This document shows, in pieces, positions 1 to 6,412 of a stretch of DNA of 8,928 bases. The translations under genes and the position numbers were made by a program. A model generated the notes under the pieces. It was not told the DNA's origin, made no database searches, and saw only the letters and a list, made by a program, of their open reading frames with translations. This DNA comes from Desulfobulbaceae bacterium (GTDB lineage Bacteria; Desulfobacterota; Desulfobulbia; Desulfobulbales; Desulfobulbaceae), in NCBI GenBank assembly GCA_011322715.1, contig DRLX01000208.1:1-8928 (forward strand), read 5' to 3'. Position 1 is the first letter of the stretch; every line of letters starts with the position of its first letter.

Positions 1-1
1 G

Positions 2-160
2 GTGATTGAGCATGATATGAAATTTGTCATGGGACTCTGCGAACGGTTGATTGTGCTGGACCACGGGGTCACCATCGCCAGGGGATTGCCCGAAGAGATC
101 AGAAAGAACGAACAGGTGATAACCGCATACCTGGGGGAGCGACGCCGTGCTGCAGATTGA
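2..160 (+). CDS. livG: LivG-type branched-chain amino-acid ABC transporter ATPase, 3' end only
   Basis: This is the last 52 codons of an open frame that enters from the left edge and stops at TGA 158-160. The visible protein begins with VIEHDM, the switch (H-loop) region of an ABC ATPase with its catalytic histidine. It continues with the C-terminal part usual for LivG (LIVLDHG, then ARGLPEEI, then a tail ending near AYLGE). LivG is one of two cytoplasmic ATPases that power uptake of leucine, isoleucine and valine, or of related substrates, with the permeases LivH and LivM and a periplasmic binding protein. Those partners would lie upstream of this window. The reading frame overlaps livF by 14 nt, which supports co-translation. 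Identity as LivG rather than another ABC ATPase rests on the neighbour and the tail sequence. The substrate is not shown by the sequence. Confidence 0.85.
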   Translation: MIEHDMKFVMGLCERLIVLDHGVTIARGLPEEIRKNEQVITAYLGERRRAAD

Positions 161-869
161 AAATCTTCATGTACGCTACGGCGGCATTCAGGCCCTGCTC
201 GGCATGGACCTGCACGTGGAACGGGGAAAGATCGTTACCCTGGTCGGGGCCAACGGAGCGGGCAAGTCAACCACATTGCGGGCCGTTTCCGGGCAGATCC
301 CTTCTCTGGGGGGAACGGTCACCCAGGGAAGGGTTGTTTTTAAAGGACAGGACATCACCACCATGCCGGTCCATAAAATTGTTCGGTTGGGTGTGGTCCA
401 GGTGCCGGAGGGCAGGCATATCTTTCCCAACCTGAGTGTCCTGGAAAACCTGTACATGGGCGGCTTTCATCGCCACCGTGACCAGGAGTTTCACAAAGAC
501 CTGGATCATGTTTTCACCCTGTTTCCGCGACTGCGAGAACGAAAAAAGCAAATGGGCGGCACCCTGTCCGGCGGCGAGCGGCAGATGCTGGCCATCGGTC
601 GTGCCATCATGGCCCGACCCGAGCTGATCATGCTCGACGAACCCTCCCTTGGCCTGTCACCCAAGCTGGTTGATGAGGTGTTTGATATTATCAGTGCTAT
701 CAACAGTGATGGAGTGACCATTTTGTTGGTGGAACAGAATGCCATGGCCGCTCTTTCCATTGCCGCACAGGGCAGCGTTCTGGAATCGGGGAAGGTGGTC
801 CTTGAGGGGTCGGGTTCGCAGCTCCTTGGTGACGACCGGGTTCGTCAGGCCTATCTTGGCGAAGGATAG
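147..869 (+). CDS. livF: LivF-type branched-chain amino-acid ABC transporter ATP-binding protein
   Basis: This 240-residue protein is full length for LivF. Visible motifs in order are Walker A GANGAGKST (residues 34-42), the Q-loop glutamine at 85 in VVQVPEGR, the signature LSGGERQ (140-146), and Walker B LIMLDEP (160-166). The switch region is LLVEQN (193-198), where Gln197 stands in place of the usual histidine; this is normal for LivF proteins and not a defect. The protein hydrolyses ATP on the cytoplasmic face to drive import of branched-chain amino acids or related compounds. Start GTG 147 lies 7 nt after a GGGGAG ribosome-binding site at 134-139, inside the end of livG. The protein ends in AYLGEG, the usual LivF tail. 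It is the last gene of its operon, because the next genes run on the opposite strand. The exact substrate cannot be told from the ATPase. Confidence 0.95.
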   Translation: MLQIENLHVRYGGIQALLGMDLHVERGKIVTLVGANGAGKSTTLRAVSGQIPSLGGTVTQGRVVFKGQDITTMPVHKIVRLGVVQVPEGRHIFPNLSVLENLYMGGFHRHRDQEFHKDLDHVFTLFPRLRERKKQMGGTLSGGERQMLAIGRAIMARPELIMLDEPSLGLSPKLVDEVFDIISAINSDGVTILLVEQNAMAALSIAAQGSVLESGKVVLEGSGSQLLGDDRVRQAYLGEG

Positions 870-878
870 TTCTTTTTT
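851..878 (+). terminator. weak intrinsic-terminator-like hairpin at the livF stop
   Basis: CTATCTT (851-857) can pair with the segment at 862-869, AAGGATAG, leaving one bulged G and a GGCG loop. The hairpin is followed at once by TTCTTTTTT (870-878). The stem uses the last codons and the TAG stop of livF, so it would end transcription directly after the operon. It is short and AT-rich, so efficiency is uncertain. A second T-run lies at about 888-894. Confidence 0.35.
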
Positions 879-911
879 CGGACACTATTTTTTTGCCAAA
901 AGGGAAGTACG

Positions 912-932
912 GTAGGGGCGAATTTATTCGCC
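912..932 (+). repeat. REP-like element, left copy
   Basis: The element begins GTAGGGGCG and holds a perfect 7-bp stem, GGCGAAT (917-923) with ATTCGCC (926-932), around a 2-nt loop. A GTAGG head followed by a GC-rich hairpin is the form of many repetitive extragenic palindromic (REP) elements. It faces a second copy at 971-992 in the opposite orientation. Copy number elsewhere in the genome cannot be seen from here. Confidence 0.55.
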
Positions 933-946
933 TGTCAATCTCTTGA

Positions 947-960
947 GTTATCCGGATAAC
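947..960. repeat. perfect 14-bp palindrome between two REP-like elements
   Basis: GTTATCCGGATAAC reads the same on both strands. It lies 14 nt right of the left REP-like hairpin and 10 nt left of the right one. It may be the central part of a compound mobile repeat (REPIN-like), or a protein-binding dyad. No promoter is evident beside it. Confidence 0.5.
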
Positions 961-970
961 CAAAAAAATA

Positions 971-992
971 TCGCGGCCGAAGCCGCTCCTAC
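971..992 (-). repeat. REP-like element, right copy, inverted
   Basis: Read on the minus strand this starts GTAGGAGCGGC and forms GCGGC-TTCG-GCCGC, a 5-bp stem with a stable TTCG loop. Its head GTAGGAGCG matches the head of the left copy (GTAGGGGCG) at eight of nine bases, in inverted orientation. The pair therefore has the head-out symmetry of a REP doublet. The hairpins lie between convergent livF and the M48 peptidase gene and could slow or end transcription from either side. Confidence 0.55.
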
Positions 993-1020
993 GATGTTTT
1001 GGTTGCGGGTAAAACCCACC

Positions 1021-1860
1021 TTAGTTTTTCTTTTGCTCACTATCTTTATGCCAAACGGGCAGGGGCGTGAGCGGGCCGCTCTGATATCCCATTTTTTGCT
1101 GCAGCACAAGCAGGGCCTGGATTCTTTTTTTGTTCTCCGGATGGGAGGCAAAATAATGGCCGATATGCCCGGGATCGAGTTTTTTCGGCATATGAATGAA
1201 AAAATCGGTTGCTCCACCCACATGGCCATACACACAGTTCATCATCCGCAGACCAAAGGCGTCGGCCGCCTCCTCCTGTCCCCTGGAAAATCCTGATTCC
1301 GTTACCTGTGCCATCCGGGCAACCAGCCGGGCGATACTGCCATCCGATGATCCCGTCAAAGTGGAAATAAAGGCAAAGACAAGACCTCTGCCAAGGCCGC
1401 GAAGATGGTCCCTGTTCTCGAAATGGCCCAGTTCATGGCCCAAGATAAAGGCCATTTCGTTTTCCGAGCGGACAATGTTCAAAAGGCCCCTGAACACCAT
1501 GATTCGGCCTCCGGGCAGGGCAACGGCATTGATCACCTTTGAGTCGGCAACCTGGACGGTTATTGGATAGGGCAGGTCAACACACCCCTTTTCCTGCATG
1601 CTGTTGATAATGGATTGCAACCATTTTTCTCTAGGTGTTGGTCTGTTATGGGGAGAAAACCTGGAGGAGAAAACCGCGGCCATCTTCTGTTCAGTTGCCG
1701 GTGAGATATGACTAACCAGCAGGTCGGCGCCAAGGCCAAGCAGCAGGTACACGATGGCGATGACGGCGAGCAGGCCGCCGAGCAGGACCAGCAGCTCCCG
1801 GAGCGGCGAGACAGGGGTGACGTTGTGATTGTGTCCGGGAAGTTTGGGGGTGTAGTTCAC
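1021..1860 (-). CDS. membrane-anchored M48 family zinc metallopeptidase
   Basis: This 279-residue protein has one membrane segment at about 22-44, preceded by a short basic N-terminus, so the enzyme domain most likely faces the periplasm. The zinc site is clear: HELGH (142-146) gives two histidines and the catalytic glutamate. ExxAD (196-200, EEAAD) gives the third ligand Glu196. A segment at 116-127, PGGRIMVFRGLL, matches the strand before the active site in BepA/LoiP/Oma1-type peptidases. Such enzymes degrade misfolded or surplus envelope proteins. No TPR repeats follow, unlike BepA. Residues 225-243, including LDPGHIGHYFASHPE, fit the C-terminal SHP motif of the family. The GTG start at 1860 lies in a GTGA overlap with the stop of the upstream membrane YbjQ gene. 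It has no strong Shine-Dalgarno, so translational coupling is likely. The substrate is unknown. Confidence 0.9.
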   Translation of the reverse strand: MNYTPKLPGHNHNVTPVSPLRELLVLLGGLLAVIAIVYLLLGLGADLLVSHISPATEQKMAAVFSSRFSPHNRPTPREKWLQSIINSMQEKGCVDLPYPITVQVADSKVINAVALPGGRIMVFRGLLNIVRSENEMAFILGHELGHFENRDHLRGLGRGLVFAFISTLTGSSDGSIARLVARMAQVTESGFSRGQEEAADAFGLRMMNCVYGHVGGATDFFIHMPKKLDPGHIGHYFASHPENKKRIQALLVLQQKMGYQSGPLTPLPVWHKDSEQKKN

Positions 1861-2309
1861 TGCTTGTTCAGCTCAATGGCGGTGCCATAGGCCAGGGCCT
1901 CGATGCAGCCGATATTGCGTTTGGCACTGTACTTGCCAATGGCCGAAGTCTCAATGCGCACGTTGACTATGACCGCCGCGTCCGGGGCCGATTCCTTCAT
2001 CCGCAGCAGGGCCTCGCGCCTGGCCCGGTCAAGCAGGCTCTCGTACGAAATAATCGTGCCGCCGAAAATATTGCGCAGGCCGGCAAGAAGGCGTTTGAAA
2101 TAATCAATGGAGATAACGGCGCTTCCCTCCACCAGATGTGATGAGCGGATTTCTCCATCCGGATAGGGGATATCTTTCATGGTGATGGCCGGAATATGCA
2201 GCAGTTGTTTCTCCCGCTCGCGGATGGAGCGGTAGTGGCGATTCTCCGCCCAGCTGCCGGCAAAATAGCCAAGGGCCGTCAGGGACAAGATGAGTATCAG
2301 ATCAGGCAT
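1857..2309 (-). CDS. membrane-anchored YbjQ/UPF0145 family protein
   Basis: This 150-residue protein starts with a hydrophobic segment (about 3-19), followed by a basic stretch (ENRHYRSIREREK). By the positive-inside rule, the remainder should lie in the cytoplasm. Residues about 40-148 match the YbjQ/UPF0145 (DUF74, sometimes called heavy-metal-binding) fold: a loop ending in SAVISIDYF, a central IFGGTIISYESLLDRARREALLRM helix region (split here as IFGGTIISYE and SLLDRARREALLRM), then AVIVNVRIETSAIG and a C-terminal EALAYGTAIEL. Soluble family members form pentameric rings, but their biochemical role is unknown. ATG 2309 is preceded, 6 nt away, by GGAG inside the end of the upstream YbjQ gene. 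The stop overlaps the GTG of the M48 gene. The added membrane anchor is less common than the soluble form. Confidence 0.85.
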   Translation of the reverse strand: MPDLILILSLTALGYFAGSWAENRHYRSIREREKQLLHIPAITMKDIPYPDGEIRSSHLVEGSAVISIDYFKRLLAGLRNIFGGTIISYESLLDRARREALLRMKESAPDAAVIVNVRIETSAIGKYSAKRNIGCIEALAYGTAIELNKQ

Positions 2310-2312
2310 GGT

Positions 2313-2681
2313 TTACTCCACCCGCACGGCGGTCCCGTAGGCATAGAGCTCGGCAGCACCCTGGGCCACGGAAGAGGTGGAAAATCGGACATTGATCACC
2401 GCGTTTGCACCCAGATCAACGGCCTGTCTGACCATGCGCCTTGTTGCCTGGTCGCGTGATTCGGAAAGAAGCTGCGTGTATCCTTTGAGCTCTCCGCCGA
2501 CAAGGTTTTTCAGGCTGGCCATCAGGTCACGACCGATATGTTTTGCCCGGATGGTTGATCCGGAAACAAGTCCGAAATGCTCGACAATGCTTCTACCGGG
2601 GATTGTTTCAACATTGGTGAGGACAAAGTTTTGTCCGCTTACGGTCTTCACTGAAGAGTGTTCTCCTGAATTTTCCACCAA
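2313..2681 (-). CDS. soluble YbjQ/UPF0145 family protein
   Basis: This protein is about 122 residues if it starts at TTG 2681, or 124 if it starts at ATG 2687. I chose TTG because the strong ribosome-binding site AAGGAGG at 2689-2695 leaves only 1 nt before the ATG but 7 nt before the TTG; the next codon, GTG 2678, is also possible. The core matches YbjQ/UPF0145: FVLTNVETIPGRSI, then GSTIRAKHIGRDLMASLKN, LVGGELKGYTQLL, AVDLGANAVINVRFSTSS, and a C-terminal YAYGTAVRVE. There is no membrane segment or signal peptide. The roughly 20 residues before the first strand exceed those of minimal family members. The family forms homopentamers, so a mixed ring with the adjacent membrane-anchored paralogue is plausible but unproven. 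It is the first gene of the YbjQ-YbjQ-M48 unit. Function is unknown. Confidence 0.88.
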   Translation of the reverse strand: MVENSGEHSSVKTVSGQNFVLTNVETIPGRSIVEHFGLVSGSTIRAKHIGRDLMASLKNLVGGELKGYTQLLSESRDQATRRMVRQAVDLGANAVINVRFSTSSVAQGAAELYAYGTAVRVE

Positions 2682-2687
2682 AATCAT

Positions 2688-2695
2688 ACCTCCTT
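2688..2695 (-). promoter_or_regulatory. strong Shine-Dalgarno that argues for a TTG start
   Basis: On the minus strand the sequence reads AAGGAGGT followed directly by ATG ATT TTG GTG. A complete anti-16S match this close to the ATG would place that codon too near the ribosome's decoding site. TTG at 2681-2679 sits at the best spacing (7 nt from the last G). Confidence 0.6.
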
Positions 2696-2728
2696 ATGGG
2701 TAATTTTTGTATTGGTACATATTGATTC

Positions 2729-2757
2729 ATCATAATTTTGGTGTATCACCCTTGAAA
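2729..2757 (-). promoter_or_regulatory. possible sigma-70 promoter for the YbjQ-YbjQ-M48 unit
   Basis: On the minus strand, TATGAT (2734-2729) differs from the -10 consensus at one base. It lies 17 nt downstream of TTTCAA (2757-2752), a weak -35 box. A perfect TTGACA lies further upstream (2769-2764), but the hexamer 17 nt after it, ATACAC, is poor. A dyad CCCTT-GA-AAGGG (2749-2760) covers the -35 region and could be an operator. The expected transcript would have a leader of about 35 nt before the coding region. Confidence 0.35.
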
Positions 2758-2786
2758 GGGCGGTGTCAAGAAAATATGGTGTTGAC

Positions 2787-2798
2787 GGGACGTGTCCC
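2787..2798. repeat. short perfect dyad downstream of the histidine-kinase gene
   Basis: GGGAC-GT-GTCCC is a 5-bp perfect stem with a 2-nt loop, 63 nt past the stop of the kinase gene. No T-run follows on the minus strand, so it does not look like an intrinsic terminator. It could be a weak RNA hairpin or a protein site. Confidence 0.3.
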
Positions 2799-2860
2799 TG
2801 ACTGCATACTCTGCAGGCACACTTTGTGGGTTATGTGGGTTGATGAAGTAGGGGTGTGTT

Positions 2861-3970
2861 TCAGTGAGATGAAGCTTTCCTGTCCCTTTGTAGCTCGCTG
2901 AGATGGGTGGGCAGGATAATGGTGACGGTACATCCTTGGCCGAAGGTGGATTCAATGGTGATTTCGCCGCGATGTTCCCTGATGATCTGGCGAACATAGG
3001 GCAGGCCAAGACCGGTGGACCCCTCCTTGGTGGAATAGAAAGGTTCAAAGATATGCTCCAGGACTTCCGGTGGTATTCCCGGGCCATCGTCAGTGATTGT
3101 AATGGATGCCCCTGACGGTACCTGTTTTGTTTCCACTCGGATGGAGTCACCGGCGCTGCAGGATTCAAGGGCATTTCTCAGGATGTGCAGTAGCGCAACT
3201 TTCAGGTACCGGGCATCGCCTCTACAGAAAAGGGTCTTCTCCGCCGGGGAAAATGAAATGGATATACCCTTGAGCTCAGCTTCGGCCTGAATAATTGCCA
3301 CACTGTCCCTGGTCAGTTCATTGATTTCAATAGCGGAAAAATGATCATCCCCTCCATTCTGTAACTCTTCAAATCGATTAACAATAGCCTCTAACTTCGT
3401 AGTCTGTCCAAGGACCGTGTCCCGGTACCTGCTGTTACGCTCCCTGTCCTCCTGTTTGCAGGTCATGCGTTGCAGAAGACCACTGATCACCATGACCGGA
3501 TTGCGTATTTCATGGGCAAGCTGCAGGGCCAGTTCAGCCCGGGTACGGTCACTGACCACGGATTCAATATCTTTGTTGAGTTCAAGAAGCTGGGAGCTGG
3601 TTTCTTCAACCTTTTTTCGATCACGGATCATACGGTTCATGATGACCAGCATACTGCCGAAAAACAGGGTGGAGGCAAAAATCACAATGAAAGTGACGGT
3701 AATCAGGCTGCCGGCCACCGGTGCGATCTTCTGCCAGATGGCCGCCCGGTCGGTAAAGAGGAGGTAATATTTGACAAAATGGCCCACCGGTCGAATCAGA
3801 CAAAAGGAAAACAGGGCGCTGGTCAACCAGAGAATATAGGTGGAAAGCGCATTTTCCCTGTCCCTGAAATAGAGCTTGACGGCCTGTTGCATACAGAGAA
3901 TGGACAGGACAAGCATGGCCAGGCTGCCGCAGATATCAATCAGGTAGAGGGGAATCAGGGAAAGAAGCAT
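2861..3970 (-). CDS. membrane sensor histidine kinase
   Basis: This 369-residue protein is a sensor kinase. The N-terminal third has three hydrophobic segments (about 5-28, 42-60 and 84-112). A likely coiled-coil signalling helix (113-150) follows. There is no HAMP, PAS or GAF domain. The dimerisation/phosphotransfer region carries LAHEIRNP (151-158), with His153 as the phosphate acceptor. The ATPase domain shows the N-box around Asn266 (LHILRNALES), G1 DDGPGIP (294-300), the F-box FEPFYSTKE (308-316) and G2 GSTGLGL (317-323). The kinase type is NtrB/AtoS-like. All catalytic motifs are intact. The start at 3970 lies 10 nt after the stop of the small membrane-protein gene. No response regulator, receiver or DNA-binding gene is visible, so the output partner must be elsewhere. 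The signal is unknown. A short input module within the membrane suggests a membrane-borne or partner-delivered cue. Confidence 0.92.
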   Translation of the reverse strand: MLLSLIPLYLIDICGSLAMLVLSILCMQQAVKLYFRDRENALSTYILWLTSALFSFCLIRPVGHFVKYYLLFTDRAAIWQKIAPVAGSLITVTFIVIFASTLFFGSMLVIMNRMIRDRKKVEETSSQLLELNKDIESVVSDRTRAELALQLAHEIRNPVMVISGLLQRMTCKQEDRERNSRYRDTVLGQTTKLEAIVNRFEELQNGGDDHFSAIEINELTRDSVAIIQAEAELKGISISFSPAEKTLFCRGDARYLKVALLHILRNALESCSAGDSIRVETKQVPSGASITITDDGPGIPPEVLEHIFEPFYSTKEGSTGLGLPYVRQIIREHRGEITIESTFGQGCTVTIILPTHLSELQRDRKASSH

Positions 3971-3980
3971 TGTTCTTTTT

Positions 3981-4460
3981 TTATTGCCTCTTCAAGGAAA
4001 TCAACGGCGTACCGTTCATTCTCCGCAGGGCAAGATAAATACAGAGGATGGCGGGAACACAGATCAGGTGGTCCATCTTGAAAATATAATAAAGCCAGTC
4101 AACAGGGGTATGCAGGGCCACCCACATCCTGACGCCCTGTTTGTTGGTGATGAAATCGGTTGCCGGGATGTGGGTGGCAAGAACATGGGCGATAAAGGCC
4201 CAGCCGTTCCAGAAGGTAAGAATCAGGGCCCCCAGGGCCATGAGTTGCCAGGATTTACGGGCCGCCAGATGCGACAGGCGAATACGGATTGCAAACCCGA
4301 GCATGGCAAGGCCGTAAAGGACATGGCCGATGAGGTGGACATAGATTCCCTCCGGCGGACCATGGGACTGGATGGCATGGGCCGGTCCGGCACAGAAAAG
4401 CTGCACCAGGAGGATGAGGCTTAGGGCCTGAAACAGAGGTATTGGTTGACTGACGCGCAT
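3981..4460 (-). CDS. small histidine-rich membrane protein of unknown function, partner of the sensor kinase
   Basis: I do not recognise a named family for this 159-residue protein. Residues 1-29 look like a signal peptide with a likely cut after AHA (27-29). The mature part begins near SHGPPEG. Three hydrophobic segments follow, at about 40-60, 72-95 and 119-146. Histidines cluster at or in membrane segments: His42 and His46 in YVHLIGH, His92 and His97 in AHVLATH, His117, and His131 in MDHLIC. Such pairs could bind heme b, a metal or quinone; this is an inference only. The gene lies 10 nt before the histidine kinase and 8 nt after the MoeA-PBP gene. The arrangement suggests it supplies or modulates the kinase signal. 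No clear Shine-Dalgarno precedes ATG 4460, but no better start nearby keeps the signal peptide. Confidence 0.75.
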   Translation of the reverse strand: MRVSQPIPLFQALSLILLVQLFCAGPAHAIQSHGPPEGIYVHLIGHVLYGLAMLGFAIRIRLSHLAARKSWQLMALGALILTFWNGWAFIAHVLATHIPATDFITNKQGVRMWVALHTPVDWLYYIFKMDHLICVPAILCIYLALRRMNGTPLISLKRQ

Positions 4461-4468
4461 CGTTTGTT

Positions 4469-6403
4469 TTAACTACTACTGCACTGAACGATTTCTCCCG
4501 TTTTCCTGGTAGAGTAGCCGCCCATTGCTTCCACCGCTGCCCGGAAATCCCGGGAATGAATGATTTCAAGTAACCGTCTGATCATCGGCAGCTCAAGAAA
4601 GGGAGTCGGGATGATCAGGTCATACCGTTCTTCGGTAAGTGGAACGAAATCAAGGTCAAGGGCGCGGGCGGCCGCCAGAATACCGAGCCCGGCGTCCGCC
4701 TTGCCGGAAAGGACCGCCACCGCCACCGCCATGTGTGTATACTCCTCATGGTCATAGCCTTCAATTTCATCTGCGTCAAGCCCATTTTTCTCCAGTTCAT
4801 AATCGAGAAGTACCCGGGTGCCTGACCCTGCCTGCCGGTTGATAAAGCGGATATTGCCTCCGATCAGGTCTTCAATGGACCGTATGTTTTCGGGATTACC
4901 CTTTTGGACGATGAATCCCTGCATTCTATGGACAAGGGTGATCAGATTTACTTCCCTGTCAGGCAGGTATCGTCTGATATAGGTGGTATTATATGCACCA
5001 CTTTCCGGATCAAGCAGATGTGAGCCGGCGATATGGGTCATAGTGTTTTTTATGGCCATGATGCCGCCCAGTGATCCGACATGGGTGGAGGCCAGGGGGT
5101 AGGCAGGGGTCGATTTTTTCAGAAAATCATGCAGCAGGTCAAGGCAGAGATCATGGCTGCCGGTACAGAGGATGGTTTTGGCAATGGTTGCCGGTGGCCG
5201 AAGTAACTGGACGTTAACGAGACTGCCTTTGCTCTCTCCTTCGGAACCGGCAGCAATGCTCAGCATGGAGTTTGCCCGGGTCAGGGTGGTGATGGCGCCG
5301 GCACCTTTTTTCAGCGGCACGGTGACAAAATGGTCACCGATCTTTCCGGTAATCATGCGGCGAAATTCTTCTATCCCGCCCCTGGATGGAATGTCTTTGG
5401 CAAGGACGGCGGTAATCTGCGTTGCCGGGTCCTTCTCCATTCCCTGCATCCCGGCCAGCAGAGGCAGGGCGAACTGCTCAAAGGAGATGATGGCGGAAAC
5501 GGGATAACCGGGATTGCCCATCACCGGTTTGCCGTCAATGATTCCAAGGATAGTCGGTTTGCCGGGCATAATGGTCACGCCGTGGACGAGTACCTCGCCC
5601 AGTTCCTCAATCACGCGTACGGTATAATCTGCGCTGCCGGCTGATGATCCGGCATTGAGTACGATAAAATCTGCGTCGGAGGCAACGGCTTTCTTCAGGT
5701 TCTCTTTAATGGTGGCAAAGTCGTCGGCAATGATCGGCTCTACGATAACGACGGCACCGGCCTGCCGGGCCAGTCCGGCCAGCACCGCGGAGTTTGATTC
5801 AACGGTTTTACCGGGCGGCGGAGCCTGGCCGGATACATCAAGGTCAACCAGTTCACTACCGGTGGGCAGAATGGTTATCCGTGGTTTTTTATGCACCCAA
5901 ACGCTTGGACAACCGGCGGTGAGCAGGGCGGCCATGTCCGGTGGCGTGATGTGGTGATTGCTGGGAAAGAGAAGCTCCGTGGCCACGATATCCTCACCCA
6001 CTTTGCGGACGTTTTGCCAGGGATAGACCGGTGCCCGGATGGTCCCCCGGCTTTGGTCTTCATTGAGGATAATGTTTTCGATCATGATGACCGCATTTTT
6101 ATCCTGCGGCAGCGGGTGGCCGGTATTGATCATGACCGCCTGGCCTGAGCTGATATCCAGGGTGATCGGGTTATCATCGGCGGCGCCGAATGTGTCTTCA
6201 GCCCGGACGGCAAGTCCATCCATGGCGGCTGAATGAAAAGAAGGCGAGGAAAGGCGGGCGCTGACCGGCCTGGATGTTATGCGGCCGCATGCCTCCCTGG
6301 CCGGGATTTTTTCTTCACTGGTACGGTAGTTTGGGAATCGTCCCAGAAAGAGGGCCTGTGCCTCCTGCCGTGAGTGCATGTTGAGATATATTTTTCGTTT
6401 CAT
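4469..6403 (-). CDS. moeA: MoeA molybdopterin molybdotransferase fused to a periplasmic-binding-protein-like domain
   Basis: This 644-residue protein has two parts. Residues 1 to about 405 are MoeA, which inserts molybdate (or tungstate) into adenylylated molybdopterin. Its motifs are SAAMDGLAV (58-66), NTGHPLP (93-99), GED (136-138), LPTGSEL (179-185), AGSSAGSADYT (251-261), PGKPT (280-284) and GNPGYPVS (296-303). The aspartates, glutamate and lysine usual for the MoeA active site are present. Residues about 408-635 form a PBP-like domain (PF12727 type): CTGSHD (413-418), STHVGSLGG (439-447), AGSHLLDPESGAYN (459-472), RRYLP (477-481) and NRQAGSGTRVLLDY (522-535). It has no signal peptide, so the domain acts in the cytoplasm. 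The SGT motif recalls oxyanion-binding proteins such as TupA or ModA, so a metal-oxyanion ligand is plausible but unproven. The fusion is known, chiefly from anaerobes and archaea. The start MKRKIYL fits this class, although no Shine-Dalgarno is clear. Confidence 0.93.
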   Translation of the reverse strand: MKRKIYLNMHSRQEAQALFLGRFPNYRTSEEKIPAREACGRITSRPVSARLSSPSFHSAAMDGLAVRAEDTFGAADDNPITLDISSGQAVMINTGHPLPQDKNAVIMIENIILNEDQSRGTIRAPVYPWQNVRKVGEDIVATELLFPSNHHITPPDMAALLTAGCPSVWVHKKPRITILPTGSELVDLDVSGQAPPPGKTVESNSAVLAGLARQAGAVVIVEPIIADDFATIKENLKKAVASDADFIVLNAGSSAGSADYTVRVIEELGEVLVHGVTIMPGKPTILGIIDGKPVMGNPGYPVSAIISFEQFALPLLAGMQGMEKDPATQITAVLAKDIPSRGGIEEFRRMITGKIGDHFVTVPLKKGAGAITTLTRANSMLSIAAGSEGESKGSLVNVQLLRPPATIAKTILCTGSHDLCLDLLHDFLKKSTPAYPLASTHVGSLGGIMAIKNTMTHIAGSHLLDPESGAYNTTYIRRYLPDREVNLITLVHRMQGFIVQKGNPENIRSIEDLIGGNIRFINRQAGSGTRVLLDYELEKNGLDADEIEGYDHEEYTHMAVAVAVLSGKADAGLGILAAARALDLDFVPLTEERYDLIIPTPFLELPMIRRLLEIIHSRDFRAAVEAMGGYSTRKTGEIVQCSSS

Positions 6404-6412
6404 TGTCGTTGA

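Noticed and set aside
735..740. Loss of the H-loop histidine in LivF (Gln in VEQN)
   Set aside because: Glutamine at this position is usual in LivF proteins, so it is not evidence of a broken ATPase.
1001..1020. Small hairpin GGGT-AAA-ACCC past the M48 gene as an intrinsic terminator
   Set aside because: The stem is only 4 bp (7 with a bulge), and no T-run follows on the minus strand.
943..1296. Plus-strand open frame of 117 codons after livF
   Set aside because: It begins inside the REP-like repeat region and then runs antisense to the M48 gene, with no ribosome-binding site or family resemblance.
3470..4081. Plus-strand open frame of 203 codons
   Set aside because: It lies antisense to the histidine kinase and small membrane protein. 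Its translation is low-complexity and hydrophilic with no family motif, while the minus strand has clear kinase motifs.
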